This document shows, piece by piece, positions 37,239-46,465 of a DNA stretch of 64,000 nt (within the stretch, counting starts at the first letter, position 1; each line of letters begins with the position of its first letter). The stretch comes from Subsaximicrobium wynnwilliamsii (GTDB taxonomy: Bacteria > Bacteroidota > Bacteroidia > Flavobacteriales > Flavobacteriaceae), in the NCBI RefSeq assembly GCF_007997225.1, contig NZ_VORM01000005.1:124001-188000 (forward strand), in the 5' to 3' direction. Made by a program: the position numbers and the translations under genes. Below the pieces are notes generated by a model. It saw nothing but the letters and a program-made list of their open reading frames with translations. It searched no databases and was not told the DNA's origin.

Positions 37239-37889
37239 TTAAGCCAAGCTCTTGATCAAGTCTACATTCACTTCATGCTTACCTTCAAATTGAATCATCT
37301 TTACCTGATTTCCAAACAATGAATTGGCTTTTTCGGTTTCAATTTCGAGACGTTTCGGGTTAATGTATTGGTCCTGATCGCCATAAATAAAAGTGACCTT
37401 GCCTTTAAAGAATGCAAGGTCGCTTCGAAGCAATTCACTTGGGATGCCTCCAGAATGTAAAATCAATTGCGAACACTGCAGTTGCCGTTTTGCCACATAG
37501 CGCATCGCCACACTCACCCCTTGAGAATAACCAAATACATTTAGCTTTATAGTCGTTGTAGACAGATGCTTTAGAATTGCTTCTTCAGCAAAAATGGCAT
37601 CGAAATAAGCCATGACGTTTTCGGTTTCGGCTCCTGTATTCTCTTTGGTTAACCAGCTGGCACCAACATGTTCGAATTTTGAGGATTGATAATATTTACT
37701 TTGGGCTTGTGGTGCGATGATGTAATTTTCGTCTGGATTGAGTCCTTTAAAATATTTAAGAAAGAACCGACTCAAATACCCCAATCCGTGGCATACAAAC
37801 CAAATGTTTTTAGTGTGCTCTGTGAGGGTATTTAGCGTGGAATAACTGTTGTTAATGGTATAATAAATGTCCTTTTCTGTAGAATTCAT
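37239..37889 (-). CDS. Alpha/beta hydrolase (phospholipase/carboxylesterase type)
   Basis: Protein of 216 residues with a serine hydrolase fold: FVCHGLGYLSRFF oxyanion region, the nucleophile elbow GYSQGVSVAMRYVAKR, TFIYGDQDQYINPKR with the acid Asp, and a late GKHEVNVD with the catalytic His. It resembles the small carboxylesterase group. It has no signal peptide. It is divergent from the menaquinone genes, sharing a 39-bp spacer. A link to menaquinone synthesis is possible but not shown by sequence. Confidence 0.85.
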   Translation of the reverse strand: MNSTEKDIYYTINNSYSTLNTLTEHTKNIWFVCHGLGYLSRFFLKYFKGLNPDENYIIAPQAQSKYYQSSKFEHVGASWLTKENTGAETENVMAYFDAIFAEEAILKHLSTTTIKLNVFGYSQGVSVAMRYVAKRQLQCSQLILHSGGIPSELLRSDLAFFKGKVTFIYGDQDQYINPKRLEIETEKANSLFGNQVKMIQFEGKHEVNVDLIKSLA

Positions 37890-37893
37890 TTTG

Positions 37894-37901
37894 TACTTTT
37901 G
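37894..37901 (+). promoter_or_regulatory. Putative -7 box for the menaquinone genes
   Basis: TACTTTTG matches TAnnTTTG, 27 bp before the thioesterase ATG. A TTTTCTG at 37873-37879 may be the -33 element, though the 14-bp spacing is short. Confidence 0.35.
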
Positions 37902-37928
37902 TTTGAGAATCTAAAAATACAGTTTTCT

Positions 37929-38354
37929 ATGCAAAGAACTAAAGAAGATGTGCTCGCAGAAGCGAATGCAGCCAGTAAAAATACCTTAATGGAAACCTTG
38001 GATATAGAAATTGTAGACTATGGTCCAGATTTTTTAGTGGCCAGAATGCCAGTCACACCAAAAGTCCATCAACCAGATGGTGTATTGCACGGTGGTGCCA
38101 CGGCTGCATTGGCAGAGAGTGTGGGCAGTTTTGCCAGCCATATCTTTTTGGATATAGACAATAAATTTGTTCGCGGTCTTGAGATTAGCGCCAACCATTT
38201 GAAAAGCGTTAGTGAAGGTCATGTGTATGCCAAAGCTACATTTTTACACAAAGGTAGAACCACGCAATTATTGGATATAAGAATCACCGACGACAATGAT
38301 ACCTTGATTTCGGTTTGTAGGCTATCGACCATCTCGCTGCCTAAAAAACGTTAA
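37929..38354 (+). CDS. menI: Hotdog-fold acyl-CoA thioesterase, probable DHNA-CoA hydrolase
   Basis: Protein of 141 residues from ATG 37929 (MQRTKEDVLAEANAAS). A TTG 30 bp upstream is not needed. The PaaI-type hotdog motif reads HQPDGVLHGGATAALAESVGS, with the conserved HGG and catalytic acid. The C-terminal strand is RTTQLLDIRITDDNDTLI. It ends 2 bp before menF and leads a menaquinone operon, which supports hydrolysis of 1,4-dihydroxy-2-naphthoyl-CoA. This assignment is from context; other PaaI-type thioesterases look alike. Confidence 0.8.
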   Translation: MQRTKEDVLAEANAASKNTLMETLDIEIVDYGPDFLVARMPVTPKVHQPDGVLHGGATAALAESVGSFASHIFLDIDNKFVRGLEISANHLKSVSEGHVYAKATFLHKGRTTQLLDIRITDDNDTLISVCRLSTISLPKKR

Positions 38355-38356
38355 GC

Positions 38357-39490
38357 ATGACAAAGGATGAGCTCTTAAAATCGGTTCAGGCACATTGGAT
38401 TTCCAACCTGCCTTTTGTGGCCTATTCAAAACCCGACACCGCTTTGGTCAATGCTGTTTTGCAAAAATCAGATCAAATTCACTACACTTTAGATTTTGAA
38501 GAAAGTGGTTTTGTATTTGCACCCTTCAACAATCAAGAAGAAACGATTATTTTTCCTTCGGAAAACTCTAAGCTGCTCAAAGCAGATTTCGTGGTTGAAG
38601 CTATTGCCGAAAACACAAAAGCAGATTCAACTTTGGGCGATGAAACAGAAACATCCGCTCAAAAGCAACATAAGGTACTGGTGGAAAAAGCCATTAGTGC
38701 AATTGCCGACAATAAATTCAAAAAAGTAGTCATCTCACGCGAGGAAGTGCTGCCTATTGACGAACAAAGTCCATTCACCTTGTTTGAGAACTTATTGCAA
38801 TGCTATCCTTCGGCCATGGTTTACATTTGGTTTCACCCCAAAGTGGGGCTTTGGCTTGGTGCAACGCCAGAAACGCTTTTACAAGTTGAAGGTTTGCGTT
38901 TCAAAACCATGGCTTTGGCAGGTACACAAGCTTATATTGATACGGAAGCCGTTGTTTGGGATGCAAAAAATATTATGGAACAACAATTGGTGACAAATTT
39001 CATTGAAGACCAATTGCAACCTGTGGTAGCAACACTTAACATTATGGATGCTGAGACCATTAAAGCAGGGCGTTTGCTGCATTTGAGGTCGCATATTTCG
39101 GGTATACTGAAATCTGATGGAAATAAACTCAAACACCTCTTGCAAGCATTGCATCCCACGCCTGCGGTTTGCGGCTTACCAAAATCTGAAGCCAAGGCGT
39201 TTATCCTGAAAAACGAAAATTACAATCGCGAATTCTACGCAGGATTCTTGGGCGAGCTCAACCTGAGCAAAACCACATCTCGAAACCCCAATCGACGTAA
39301 TGTGGAAAATAATGCCTATGCCAGCATAACCAAGCTAAGCCATCTCTATGTGAATTTGCGCTGTATGCAAATCAAGCAGCAAAATGCCCATCTTTATGTT
39401 GGAGGCGGCATTACCCAAAGCTCCAACCCTGAAGCAGAATGGGAAGAAACCGTGAATAAGCTCCAGACCATGAAACGTGTTTTAGGCTAA
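38357..39490 (+). CDS. menF: Isochorismate synthase
   Basis: Chorismate-utilising enzyme of 377 residues. KVVISREEVLPI, WLGATPETLLQVEG, HLRSHISGILK, LHPTPAVCGLPK, NREFYAGFLGE and YVGGGITQSSNPEAEWEET are the family's substrate and Mg2+-binding motifs. It makes isochorismate for MenD. It is 2 bp downstream of the thioesterase gene. An isochorismate synthase for siderophores is less likely given menD downstream. Confidence 0.94.
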   Translation: MTKDELLKSVQAHWISNLPFVAYSKPDTALVNAVLQKSDQIHYTLDFEESGFVFAPFNNQEETIIFPSENSKLLKADFVVEAIAENTKADSTLGDETETSAQKQHKVLVEKAISAIADNKFKKVVISREEVLPIDEQSPFTLFENLLQCYPSAMVYIWFHPKVGLWLGATPETLLQVEGLRFKTMALAGTQAYIDTEAVVWDAKNIMEQQLVTNFIEDQLQPVVATLNIMDAETIKAGRLLHLRSHISGILKSDGNKLKHLLQALHPTPAVCGLPKSEAKAFILKNENYNREFYAGFLGELNLSKTTSRNPNRRNVENNAYASITKLSHLYVNLRCMQIKQQNAHLYVGGGITQSSNPEAEWEETVNKLQTMKRVLG

Positions 39491-39623
39491 GTGAGTTGTT
39501 GCTAACTTAACCTTTGACAGCTGCTCCTTAAGGTTTTTATAGATCATCTGTGTTCTTTTGTCGAGTCTATTTTGATGTTGGATATATTCAGCATCTAATG
39601 TTTATAGAGTTCCTAAAAAGCAA

Positions 39624-39631
39624 TAACTTTG
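39624..39631 (+). promoter_or_regulatory. Putative -7 box close to the menD start
   Basis: TAACTTTG matches TAnnTTTG exactly and lies only 7 bp before the menD ATG, so the transcript would start almost at the start codon (near-leaderless). The -33 element is weak (TTTATAG). Confidence 0.4.
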
Positions 39632-39638
39632 CAAGTCT

Positions 39639-41405
39639 ATGATACACCCTAAAATACCGCTTGCACAAACTGTGGTACAGTTGTGTAAACTCAAGAATAT
39701 AAAACACATCGTCATCTCGCCAGGCAGTAGAAATGCGCCATTAACCATTGGTTTTACAAATGACGATTTTTTTACCTGTTATAGTATTGTTGATGAACGC
39801 TCGGCTGCTTTCTTTGCTTTAGGCATTGCGCAACAAATCCATAAACCTGTTGTTTTGATCTGCACCTCTGGTAGTGCATTGCTCAACTATTATCCAGCGG
39901 TGGCAGAGGCGTTTTATAGTGATATCCCTTTAATAGTGCTTTCCGCAGATCGTCCTAAACATTTAATTGGCATTGGTGACGGGCAAACTATCAACCAAAA
40001 AAATGTGTTTGAAAACCATATCTTGTATTCTGCCGATTTAAAGCTGGACTTAAAAGATGAGAACCGCCTTTCAGAAAAAGAGGATTTACCAATTTTTAAA
40101 AGTCTTGAAAACAGACTGGAACGTATCTTGGGGCTTCAGCAAGGCATTCAAAATGACAATGAGCAAGACATTAACGAGGCTTTCGATTTGGCACGTTTAA
40201 AAAAAGGCCCTGTGCATATCAACATCCCTTTTGATGAACCACTTTATGAAACTGTTGAGGTGCTTTCAGTACGACCTAAAGTAAAAACCCTAGATTTGAA
40301 ATCGCCAAAAATTGATGACGTTGAAATCAAGGATTGCGTAGATGAGTGGTATGCTGCTAACCGGAAAATAATCTTGGTTGGCGTGTTGCCACCCAATCAA
40401 ATCGAACAAAAATGGCTGAATGAATTGGCCAATGACGACAGTGTTTTGGTTTTTACCGAAACCACTTCCAATCTGCACCATCCTGATTTTTTCCCCAACA
40501 TTGATAAAATGATTGGTGACTTAACCGAGGCCGATTTCAAAGCCTTACGACCCGATATTTTACTCACTTTTGGTGGGATGGTGGTATCTAAGAAAATCAA
40601 GAAATTTTTGCGTGATTACCAACCAAAGCACCATTGGCATGTAGATATGAAATCGGCAAATGACACCTTCTTTTGTTTGGACAAACATATTGTAGCCGCG
40701 CCTAATGCCTTTTTCTCTGAGTTTTTGCCAAAAATCACCCACACCGCAAAAAGCAACTATCTGCCCTATTGGTTAGAGATAAAAAAACAAAGACATAAGC
40801 GACATTTGGATTATATAAAACAGATTCCGTTTTCTGATTTCAAGGTCTTTGCAGCCATATTAAAATCAATTCCTTTTAAAAGTATTTTGCAGCTGGGCAA
40901 CAGTTCAACCGTACGATACGCCCAGCTGTTCAATCTCAATAAATCCTTAGAGGTGTTTTGCAATCGTGGCACCAGTGGCATTGATGGTAGTACTTCAACA
41001 GCTGTGGGATGTGCGGCGGCCACTCCCACTAAGCAAACTACCTTTATTACTGGCGATTTGAGTTTCTTTTATGATAGTAATGCGCTCTGGAACAATTACA
41101 TCCCTAAAAATTTTAGAATCATTTTAGTCAATAACTCTGGAGGAGGTATTTTTAGAATATTACCCGGACACAAAAACACGCCGAATTTTGATTACTTTTT
41201 CGAAACCACTCACAACCTAACTGCCAAGCACTTGTGCGAGATGTTCAAATTTGAATATCATCAAGCAAGAGATCAAGAGCAATTGAATGCATCATTGAAG
41301 ACCTTTTACAATAAATCCAAAACACCAAAGCTCTTAGAGATTTTTACACCTAGAACTGAAAATGATGACATCTTATTGGATTATTTCGAATTTTTAAACT
41401 CCTAA
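39639..41405 (+). CDS. menD: SEPHCHC synthase
   Basis: Thiamine-diphosphate enzyme of 588 residues that condenses isochorismate with 2-oxoglutarate in menaquinone synthesis. The N-terminal motifs are ISPGSRNAPLTIGF and VDERSAAFFALGIA with the ThDP-activating Glu, then CTSGSALLNYYPAVAEAF and LSADRPKHLIGIGDGQTI. The C-terminal motifs are CNRGTSGIDGSTSTAVG, FITGDLSFFYDSNALW and the ThDP-Mg site LVNNSGGGIFRILPG. It has normal family length and is co-oriented with menF. Confidence 0.97.
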   Translation: MIHPKIPLAQTVVQLCKLKNIKHIVISPGSRNAPLTIGFTNDDFFTCYSIVDERSAAFFALGIAQQIHKPVVLICTSGSALLNYYPAVAEAFYSDIPLIVLSADRPKHLIGIGDGQTINQKNVFENHILYSADLKLDLKDENRLSEKEDLPIFKSLENRLERILGLQQGIQNDNEQDINEAFDLARLKKGPVHINIPFDEPLYETVEVLSVRPKVKTLDLKSPKIDDVEIKDCVDEWYAANRKIILVGVLPPNQIEQKWLNELANDDSVLVFTETTSNLHHPDFFPNIDKMIGDLTEADFKALRPDILLTFGGMVVSKKIKKFLRDYQPKHHWHVDMKSANDTFFCLDKHIVAAPNAFFSEFLPKITHTAKSNYLPYWLEIKKQRHKRHLDYIKQIPFSDFKVFAAILKSIPFKSILQLGNSSTVRYAQLFNLNKSLEVFCNRGTSGIDGSTSTAVGCAAATPTKQTTFITGDLSFFYDSNALWNNYIPKNFRIILVNNSGGGIFRILPGHKNTPNFDYFFETTHNLTAKHLCEMFKFEYHQARDQEQLNASLKTFYNKSKTPKLLEIFTPRTENDDILLDYFEFLNS

Positions 41406-41491
41406 TGGCTCTGGCCAGTTTTTGAATTTAATAATATTTAATTATCTTTAAACGAATTAAATTTACAATAACCCAAAATCCCAACAAGATT

Positions 41492-41833
41492 ATGAGTAAA
41501 AGAGATGATTTAATAGCGAAGTATGCTGAAGATTTAAAAGATAAATGTGGTGTGAATCCAGATATGGATTTATTGAAAAAGGTAACTATTGGTTGCGGAC
41601 CTTCCATTTACAATGCAGATGCTGCAGTGGTTTCTGGCACTACCGAGTCTGAATTGGCTACCGTAAAAAACAATTTTCTAATTAAAAAATTAGGTTTAAA
41701 GGATGGTCCAGAACTAGACAAAGCCATTAGCGCCGTCATTGAAAAGTATGGTCAAAGCAATCGCAATAAGTACAGAGTTGTGGTTTATTATTTATTGGCA
41801 ACACACTTCAAGAAAGAATCCGTTTACAACTAA
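41492..41833 (+). CDS. DUF2853 family protein
   Basis: Soluble 113-residue protein: MSKRDDLIAKYAEDLKDKCG, then LLKKVTIGCGPSIYNADAAVVSG, and a basic C-terminal helix NRNKYRVVVYYLLATHF. I recognise the pattern as DUF2853, an all-helical family of unknown function. It lies 86 bp after menD and could be co-transcribed. Confidence 0.85.
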   Translation: MSKRDDLIAKYAEDLKDKCGVNPDMDLLKKVTIGCGPSIYNADAAVVSGTTESELATVKNNFLIKKLGLKDGPELDKAISAVIEKYGQSNRNKYRVVVYYLLATHFKKESVYN

Positions 41834-42037
41834 AATTCAAAGCCTTTTTACAATAGGCATTTATATAAGAAAGCAGGTAGAGTCAATCTAAAACATTGAT
41901 TTTTATCTGCTTTTTATTTGGAAACCAATCTTGTGGCGGTATTCTATCCATCATAATACATACGACCAATTGATAGTCTTCCTAAATTGTTACTTTTACC
42001 CATAGTATTTCAAATAAAGCAACTAAGCAAAACAGGT

Positions 42038-43324
42038 ATGGAAAAAGTCTTGATCATCACGTATTATTGGCCACCGGCAGGTGGTCCAGGTGTACAGCGT
42101 TGGTTGAAATTTGTCAAATATTTACCTGAATTTGATCTGGAGCCCGTTGTTTTTTGTCCGTTAAACCCCAGTTATCCCATTACCGATGAGAGTTTGTTGA
42201 AAGAGGTTTCAGAAGCCGTTACGGTAATCAAGCAGCCCATAAAGGAACCCTACCGTTTTGCTGAATTATTTTCCAAGAAGCGCTCTAAATCCATTAGCTC
42301 CGGAATGATTCCGAAGGAAAAAAAGCAAAGTCTCGTTGAAAAACTGTTGCTGTTTGTACGTGGTAATTTCTTTATACCCGATGCCCGGAAAAATTGGGTA
42401 AAACCTTCCGTAGCATTTTTAAAAAATTATCTCCAAGAACATCAGATTGATATCGTGATCACCACAGGGCCACCACACAGTCTTCATCTCATAGGGCGAA
42501 AACTAAAGCAAGACCTCGGGGTCACTTGGCTGGCCGATTTCAGGGATCCGTGGACCACGATTGGGTATCACAAAAAGCTGAAATTGACGTCCTCTGCAAA
42601 GGAAAAGCATTTAAAAATGGAAGCATCAATCCTTCATGACGCCGATCAAATCATAGTGACCAGTGAAAATACAAAAGAAGAGTTTCAGCAGAAAACCGAA
42701 ACGCCAATCGCGGTAATTACCAATGGTTATGACACTCAACATTCCATTTCCATTGAAAAAGACAAAACCTTCAGTTTAGCACACATTGGATCATTGCTTT
42801 CTGGGCGCAATCCTATAGTGTTATGGGAGGCGCTGAGCGAACTTATAGAAGAAATTCCAAATTTTAAATCCGTCTTTGAACTCAAACTTATAGGTTTGGT
42901 AAGTGAAGAAGTGTTGCAAACCCTTACTGATTTTGGTTTGGAGCCTTATGTTCATGATTTAGGTTATGTGCCTCATGACCAAGCCCAGAAAGCCCAACGC
43001 GAATCACAGATTTTATTGCTCATTGAAATTGATTCTGAAGACACCAAAGTCATTGTTCCCGGCAAGTTATTTGAATATATGGCAGCTAACACGCCCATTT
43101 TGGCAATTGGTCCAACCGACTCCGATGTGGAACAGATCCTTAAAAAAACAAATACAGGCCATTATTTTTATTATGCTGAAAAACAAAAAATCAAGTATCA
43201 AATTCAGCAGTATTTTGAAGCCTATCAAGCCAATGATTTGAGCGTAAATGCCATTGGATTGCAGCAATACAGCCGAAAATCACTCACACAACAATTGGCT
43301 GTGCTGGTCAAAAATCAATCTTAA
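42038..43324 (+). CDS. Glycosyltransferase, GT4-like
   Basis: Protein of 428 residues from ATG 42038 (MEKVLIITYYWPPAGGPGVQ). It shows the GT-B fold: the N-terminal glycine-rich nucleotide region, the middle TGPPHSLHLIGRKLKQDLGV and LADFRDPWTTIGYHKK, and a C-terminal donor domain with LAHIGSLLSGRNPIVLWEAL and VPGKLFEYMAANTPILAIGP. It probably transfers a sugar in surface polysaccharide or LPS synthesis; donor and acceptor are unknown. It is followed 52 bp later by a flippase gene. Confidence 0.9.
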   Translation: MEKVLIITYYWPPAGGPGVQRWLKFVKYLPEFDLEPVVFCPLNPSYPITDESLLKEVSEAVTVIKQPIKEPYRFAELFSKKRSKSISSGMIPKEKKQSLVEKLLLFVRGNFFIPDARKNWVKPSVAFLKNYLQEHQIDIVITTGPPHSLHLIGRKLKQDLGVTWLADFRDPWTTIGYHKKLKLTSSAKEKHLKMEASILHDADQIIVTSENTKEEFQQKTETPIAVITNGYDTQHSISIEKDKTFSLAHIGSLLSGRNPIVLWEALSELIEEIPNFKSVFELKLIGLVSEEVLQTLTDFGLEPYVHDLGYVPHDQAQKAQRESQILLLIEIDSEDTKVIVPGKLFEYMAANTPILAIGPTDSDVEQILKKTNTGHYFYYAEKQKIKYQIQQYFEAYQANDLSVNAIGLQQYSRKSLTQQLAVLVKNQS

Positions 43325-43376
43325 ATCCGAAATTTTGATCCTTAAATTATAAACTCGGAATCCTAAACCGACCAGC

Positions 43377-44843
43377 ATGGGCATCGTTATCAATCAATCC
43401 TTAAAAAACACCATTACCACCTATGCTGGTTTTGGCTTGGGTGCCGTCAATGTGCTATTTTTATACACAAATTTTATAAGTGACCAGTATTATGGTTTGG
43501 TTGCCTATATTCTTTCCGCCTCAAATATCATGATGCCTTTGATGGCATTTGGAGCGCATAATACCTTGGTTAAATTCTTTACGAGTTTTAAGACTGAACA
43601 TTCAGCAAATAGCTTTCTCACTTTGATGCTCTTCCTACCTTTAGTATTAACGATTCCTGTTGGTATCGTTGGCTACTTTGCGCACGATCTCATTGCAGCA
43701 GCTTTGAGTTCAAAAAACGAAATTGTTGGCGCTTATCTTTGGTATATTTTTATTACTGCCTTTGCCATGGCCTATTTTGAAGTGTTCTATGCTTGGGTCA
43801 AAGTACAAATGAAAACCGTATTTGGTAATTTCATGAAGGAGGTATTCCATCGTGTGGTTGCCATGGTTTTATTATTCATGGTTTATTTTGAGATCATTGA
43901 TGTACATGGTTTTTTAATGGGTCTTGTTGCTACTTATGTCCTACGCAGCTTGCTCATGATGCTGTTTGCCTTTCGTCAAAGATTACCGGTTTTTAGATTT
44001 GACCGACTTTCAAATCTCAGTGCGATTATCAAATATGCGGTTTTGATTATCGTCGCAGGTTCCATTGCCACACTCATTCTGGATGTTGACAAAGTCATGC
44101 TCAACAATTACATTGCCATAGAGAAAGTGGCCTATTACAGTGTTGCGGTCTTTATTGCCACTGTGATTGCGGTTCCCCAACGTGCCATGCATCAAATTTT
44201 GTTGCCTTTGACCGCCCAATTTTTAAACGCCAAAGATAAAGTTGCGCTAGAAGACCTTTACAAACGCAGTTCGCTTACCTTATGTATCACTAGCGGCTTG
44301 ATTTTTTTATTGATTATTTTGAATATCAATCAACTCTATGAGATCATTCCGCCTGAGTTTGGCGGCGGACTTTTGGTCGTGTTTCTCATTAGCGCCGCCA
44401 AGCTGTATGACAATCTTTTGGGAAACAACAACGCTATTCTATTCAATAGCGACTACTACCGTATGGTCATCGTATTTGGCGTCATGCTGGCGGTTTTGGC
44501 TGTGTTGCTGAATATGGTTTTTATACCCTTATACGGCATCAATGGATCTGCCATGGCCACTTTTATTTCGGTTTTTGTGTATAATACCGCCAAGCTGCTA
44601 TTTGTAAAACGAAAGTTCAAAATGTGGCCCTTTACTGCTGAAACTTTTAAATGGGGACTCTTGCTAGCACTGCTTTTGATGGTCTTTTATTTTTGGGACT
44701 TTCCGTTTCACCCGCTTGCGAATATTGTTTTAAAATCTGTTCTTATTAGCATTGTATACTTAATCCTGATACTGAGACTGGAACTTTCCGAAGATATTTC
44801 TAGCATGCTCGGCAAAATACTACGGAAGAATTTCAAAAAATAA
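43377..44843 (+). CDS. Polysaccharide flippase (Wzx-like, MOP superfamily)
   Basis: Protein of 488 residues with about 12-14 membrane helices along the whole length. The N-terminal NTITTYAGFGLGAVNVLFLY and QYYGLVAYILSASNIMMPLM resemble the polysaccharide biosynthesis family. MQILLPLTAQFLNAKDK-like sequence (here HQILLPLTAQFLNAKDK) and GINGSAMATFISVFVYNTAKL follow. It likely flips lipid-linked sugars across the inner membrane and pairs with the upstream glycosyltransferase. Confidence 0.9.
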   Translation: MGIVINQSLKNTITTYAGFGLGAVNVLFLYTNFISDQYYGLVAYILSASNIMMPLMAFGAHNTLVKFFTSFKTEHSANSFLTLMLFLPLVLTIPVGIVGYFAHDLIAAALSSKNEIVGAYLWYIFITAFAMAYFEVFYAWVKVQMKTVFGNFMKEVFHRVVAMVLLFMVYFEIIDVHGFLMGLVATYVLRSLLMMLFAFRQRLPVFRFDRLSNLSAIIKYAVLIIVAGSIATLILDVDKVMLNNYIAIEKVAYYSVAVFIATVIAVPQRAMHQILLPLTAQFLNAKDKVALEDLYKRSSLTLCITSGLIFLLIILNINQLYEIIPPEFGGGLLVVFLISAAKLYDNLLGNNNAILFNSDYYRMVIVFGVMLAVLAVLLNMVFIPLYGINGSAMATFISVFVYNTAKLLFVKRKFKMWPFTAETFKWGLLLALLLMVFYFWDFPFHPLANIVLKSVLISIVYLILILRLELSEDISSMLGKILRKNFKK

Positions 44844-44896
44844 ATAGGCTCACAAACAAGAACGAAGTTATATAGTTCATGCGGTCCAATCAAAAC

Positions 44897-44940
44897 TCAA
44901 AACTTTGAATTCTGAATTCTGAATTCTGAATTTTGAATCT
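44897..44940. repeat. GAATTCT heptamer repeat
   Basis: Short tandem array of TGAATTC/TGAATTT heptamers after the flippase gene. Related low-complexity tracts lie at 23635-23685 and 54960-55035. Confidence 0.8.
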
Positions 44941-44950
44941 AAACGAGAAA

Positions 44951-44986
44951 GTCCCGTAAGTTGCAAAAGTGCAGTTCTTACGGGAC
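44951..44986. terminator. Hairpin between convergent genes
   Basis: GTCCCGTAAG and CTTACGGGAC form a 10-bp stem. On the minus strand it is followed by TTTCTCGTTT, so it should terminate the Arg/Ser-rich protein gene, and it may serve the flippase gene in the other direction. Confidence 0.75.
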
Positions 44987-45025
44987 AATCATCAACCAAC
45001 CAAAAATTTGTTAATATTCTTCTTA

Positions 45026-46177
45026 TTATGAGCGCGAGCGTGAACCCGATGTGCTTTGTGTTCTAGCTGAAGCCGAACGTGAACTGGCAGAAGGGTTTGC
45101 AACAGCATTTGAAGACCTTATGTTTCTGCTTTCAGTAGCTATACGAGAATTTGCACTGCTTGGTTTTCTAAGCCTTTGGCTAGTACGCACATCGTTTGAC
45201 TGGTTATTTAAACGGCTTTTTTTAACGATACTCCTTGACGCTCTGGCCGTAGTATTGGTACTCCTATTATCAGTACGACTGGTATTTCTAACTTCAGTAT
45301 TTACAGCACTTTTTCTTGTTGAAGCCCTCTGAGCCCGATCATTGGAACTTCTTGATGTGCTTAAATTTGAATTGCTTCTTCTAGAATTATTTTGAGATTC
45401 AACCGCTCGATTTTGAACAGCGGCTCGTCTTGAACGAGTTGCATTGGCATTAGCTCTTCTAGGCGTAGCTTCTTGATTATAACGGTTACTAATGCTACTT
45501 GTTCTTCGTCCTGCAGTTGCCACCGCTCCTCGCCTACTATTTACAGGTACCGGTTGTCTATAATTATTGTTATAAGGTCTGTAAAACGTATATCTTGTTG
45601 GAACATAATGACGTCTATAAGGTCTCCTATTTACAATACAGTAACTGGCAGCAGGCACTGTATAATAGTGATGCCATGGTCTATACACATAACTTCTATT
45701 GTAAACATTGATATAACCCGTGTAATGGGAAAAATGGCGGTAAGAATTGTAGTGTACGTATAGTCCGCCAAGACGACTAATGTTTCCGTACCTGTTGTAA
45801 TTAATGTTCACATCGCCAGCTCTAACGATCCTACCATAATGGTCATAATAGATGGGCACATTTTCAATTTGGATGATGGCGCCGTAATCATCATACTGTA
45901 CATAAGGATTATAGTCATATCCTGAATTGAAACTGATGGAAACATTTTGATTTCTAAACCCCGCATTCACATTTGGTCCATAATTGGGCATGTAAAAATC
46001 GAATTGCCCATCGGCAAAGATCGAGAATTCAACGCCTCCTTCAACAAAAATGAAAGACTTGCCATAAGCTCTCACAAACGTGTTGGATGTATTTGAATTG
46101 GAGCTATTTGTTGTAGTTGCGTTTACTGATGTCCCCATTAGGAACATGGCAGTAATAAGAAGTGCTAGGTTTTTCAT
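45026..46177 (-). CDS. Secreted Tyr-rich protein with a long Arg/Ser-rich tail
   Basis: Protein of 383 residues with a signal peptide (about residues 1-20, ending SVNA). A beta-rich domain follows (about 35-170) with repeated Y/N/D blocks such as PIYYDHYGRIVRAGDVNINY and NRYGNISRLGGLYVHYNS. Residues about 205-383 are a low-complexity disordered tail rich in Arg, Ser, Asn and Thr, ending SGSRSRS. The tail is strongly basic. It may bind nucleic acid or polyanionic polysaccharide outside the cell. I do not recognise a named family. An inverted repeat abuts its start codon. Confidence 0.8.
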   Translation of the reverse strand: MKNLALLITAMFLMGTSVNATTTNSSNSNTSNTFVRAYGKSFIFVEGGVEFSIFADGQFDFYMPNYGPNVNAGFRNQNVSISFNSGYDYNPYVQYDDYGAIIQIENVPIYYDHYGRIVRAGDVNINYNRYGNISRLGGLYVHYNSYRHFSHYTGYINVYNRSYVYRPWHHYYTVPAASYCIVNRRPYRRHYVPTRYTFYRPYNNNYRQPVPVNSRRGAVATAGRRTSSISNRYNQEATPRRANANATRSRRAAVQNRAVESQNNSRRSNSNLSTSRSSNDRAQRASTRKSAVNTEVRNTSRTDNRSTNTTARASRSIVKKSRLNNQSNDVRTSQRLRKPSSANSRIATESRNIRSSNAVANPSASSRSASARTQSTSGSRSRS

Positions 46178-46203
46178 AATCGTAAGGTTTTAGGGTTACG
46201 ATT
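46178..46203 (-). promoter_or_regulatory. 8-bp inverted repeat at the start codon of the Arg/Ser-rich gene
   Basis: AATCGTAA and TTACGATT flank a 10-base loop directly upstream of the ATG at 46177. As RNA this hairpin would sit in the ribosome landing zone, and as DNA it could be an operator. Either could control this secreted protein. Confidence 0.5.
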
Positions 46204-46346
46204 AGAATTATTCAATTAACGTGCCAAAAACCATGGCTAATACATAACACACTGTATATTATGTAATTATATATTCAATAAGAAGGGCTTTTTTATTTTG
46301 AGAAAACTAAAATCAAACCAGTTTCATTAAATTCCTCCAGATGGTT

Positions 46347-46430
46347 TTATTCACCTGGGCTTGCCTCGAAATACAAAGAACATCTTTCAATTCATACCTT
46401 GTGGGCTTGCCCCGAGGGTATTGATTTTTA
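46347..46430. repeat. Dispersed 80-bp repeat, copy 2
   Basis: Second copy of the unit at 36411-36492, with GGGCTTGCCTCGAAATACAA, AACATCTTTCAATTCATACC and GTGGGCTTGCCCCGAGG. It lies just downstream of a minus-strand gene, outside its coding region. Confidence 0.85.
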
Positions 46431-46465
46431 GATTTAAATGCAATCCATTCCGAAGTAAAAAAATA

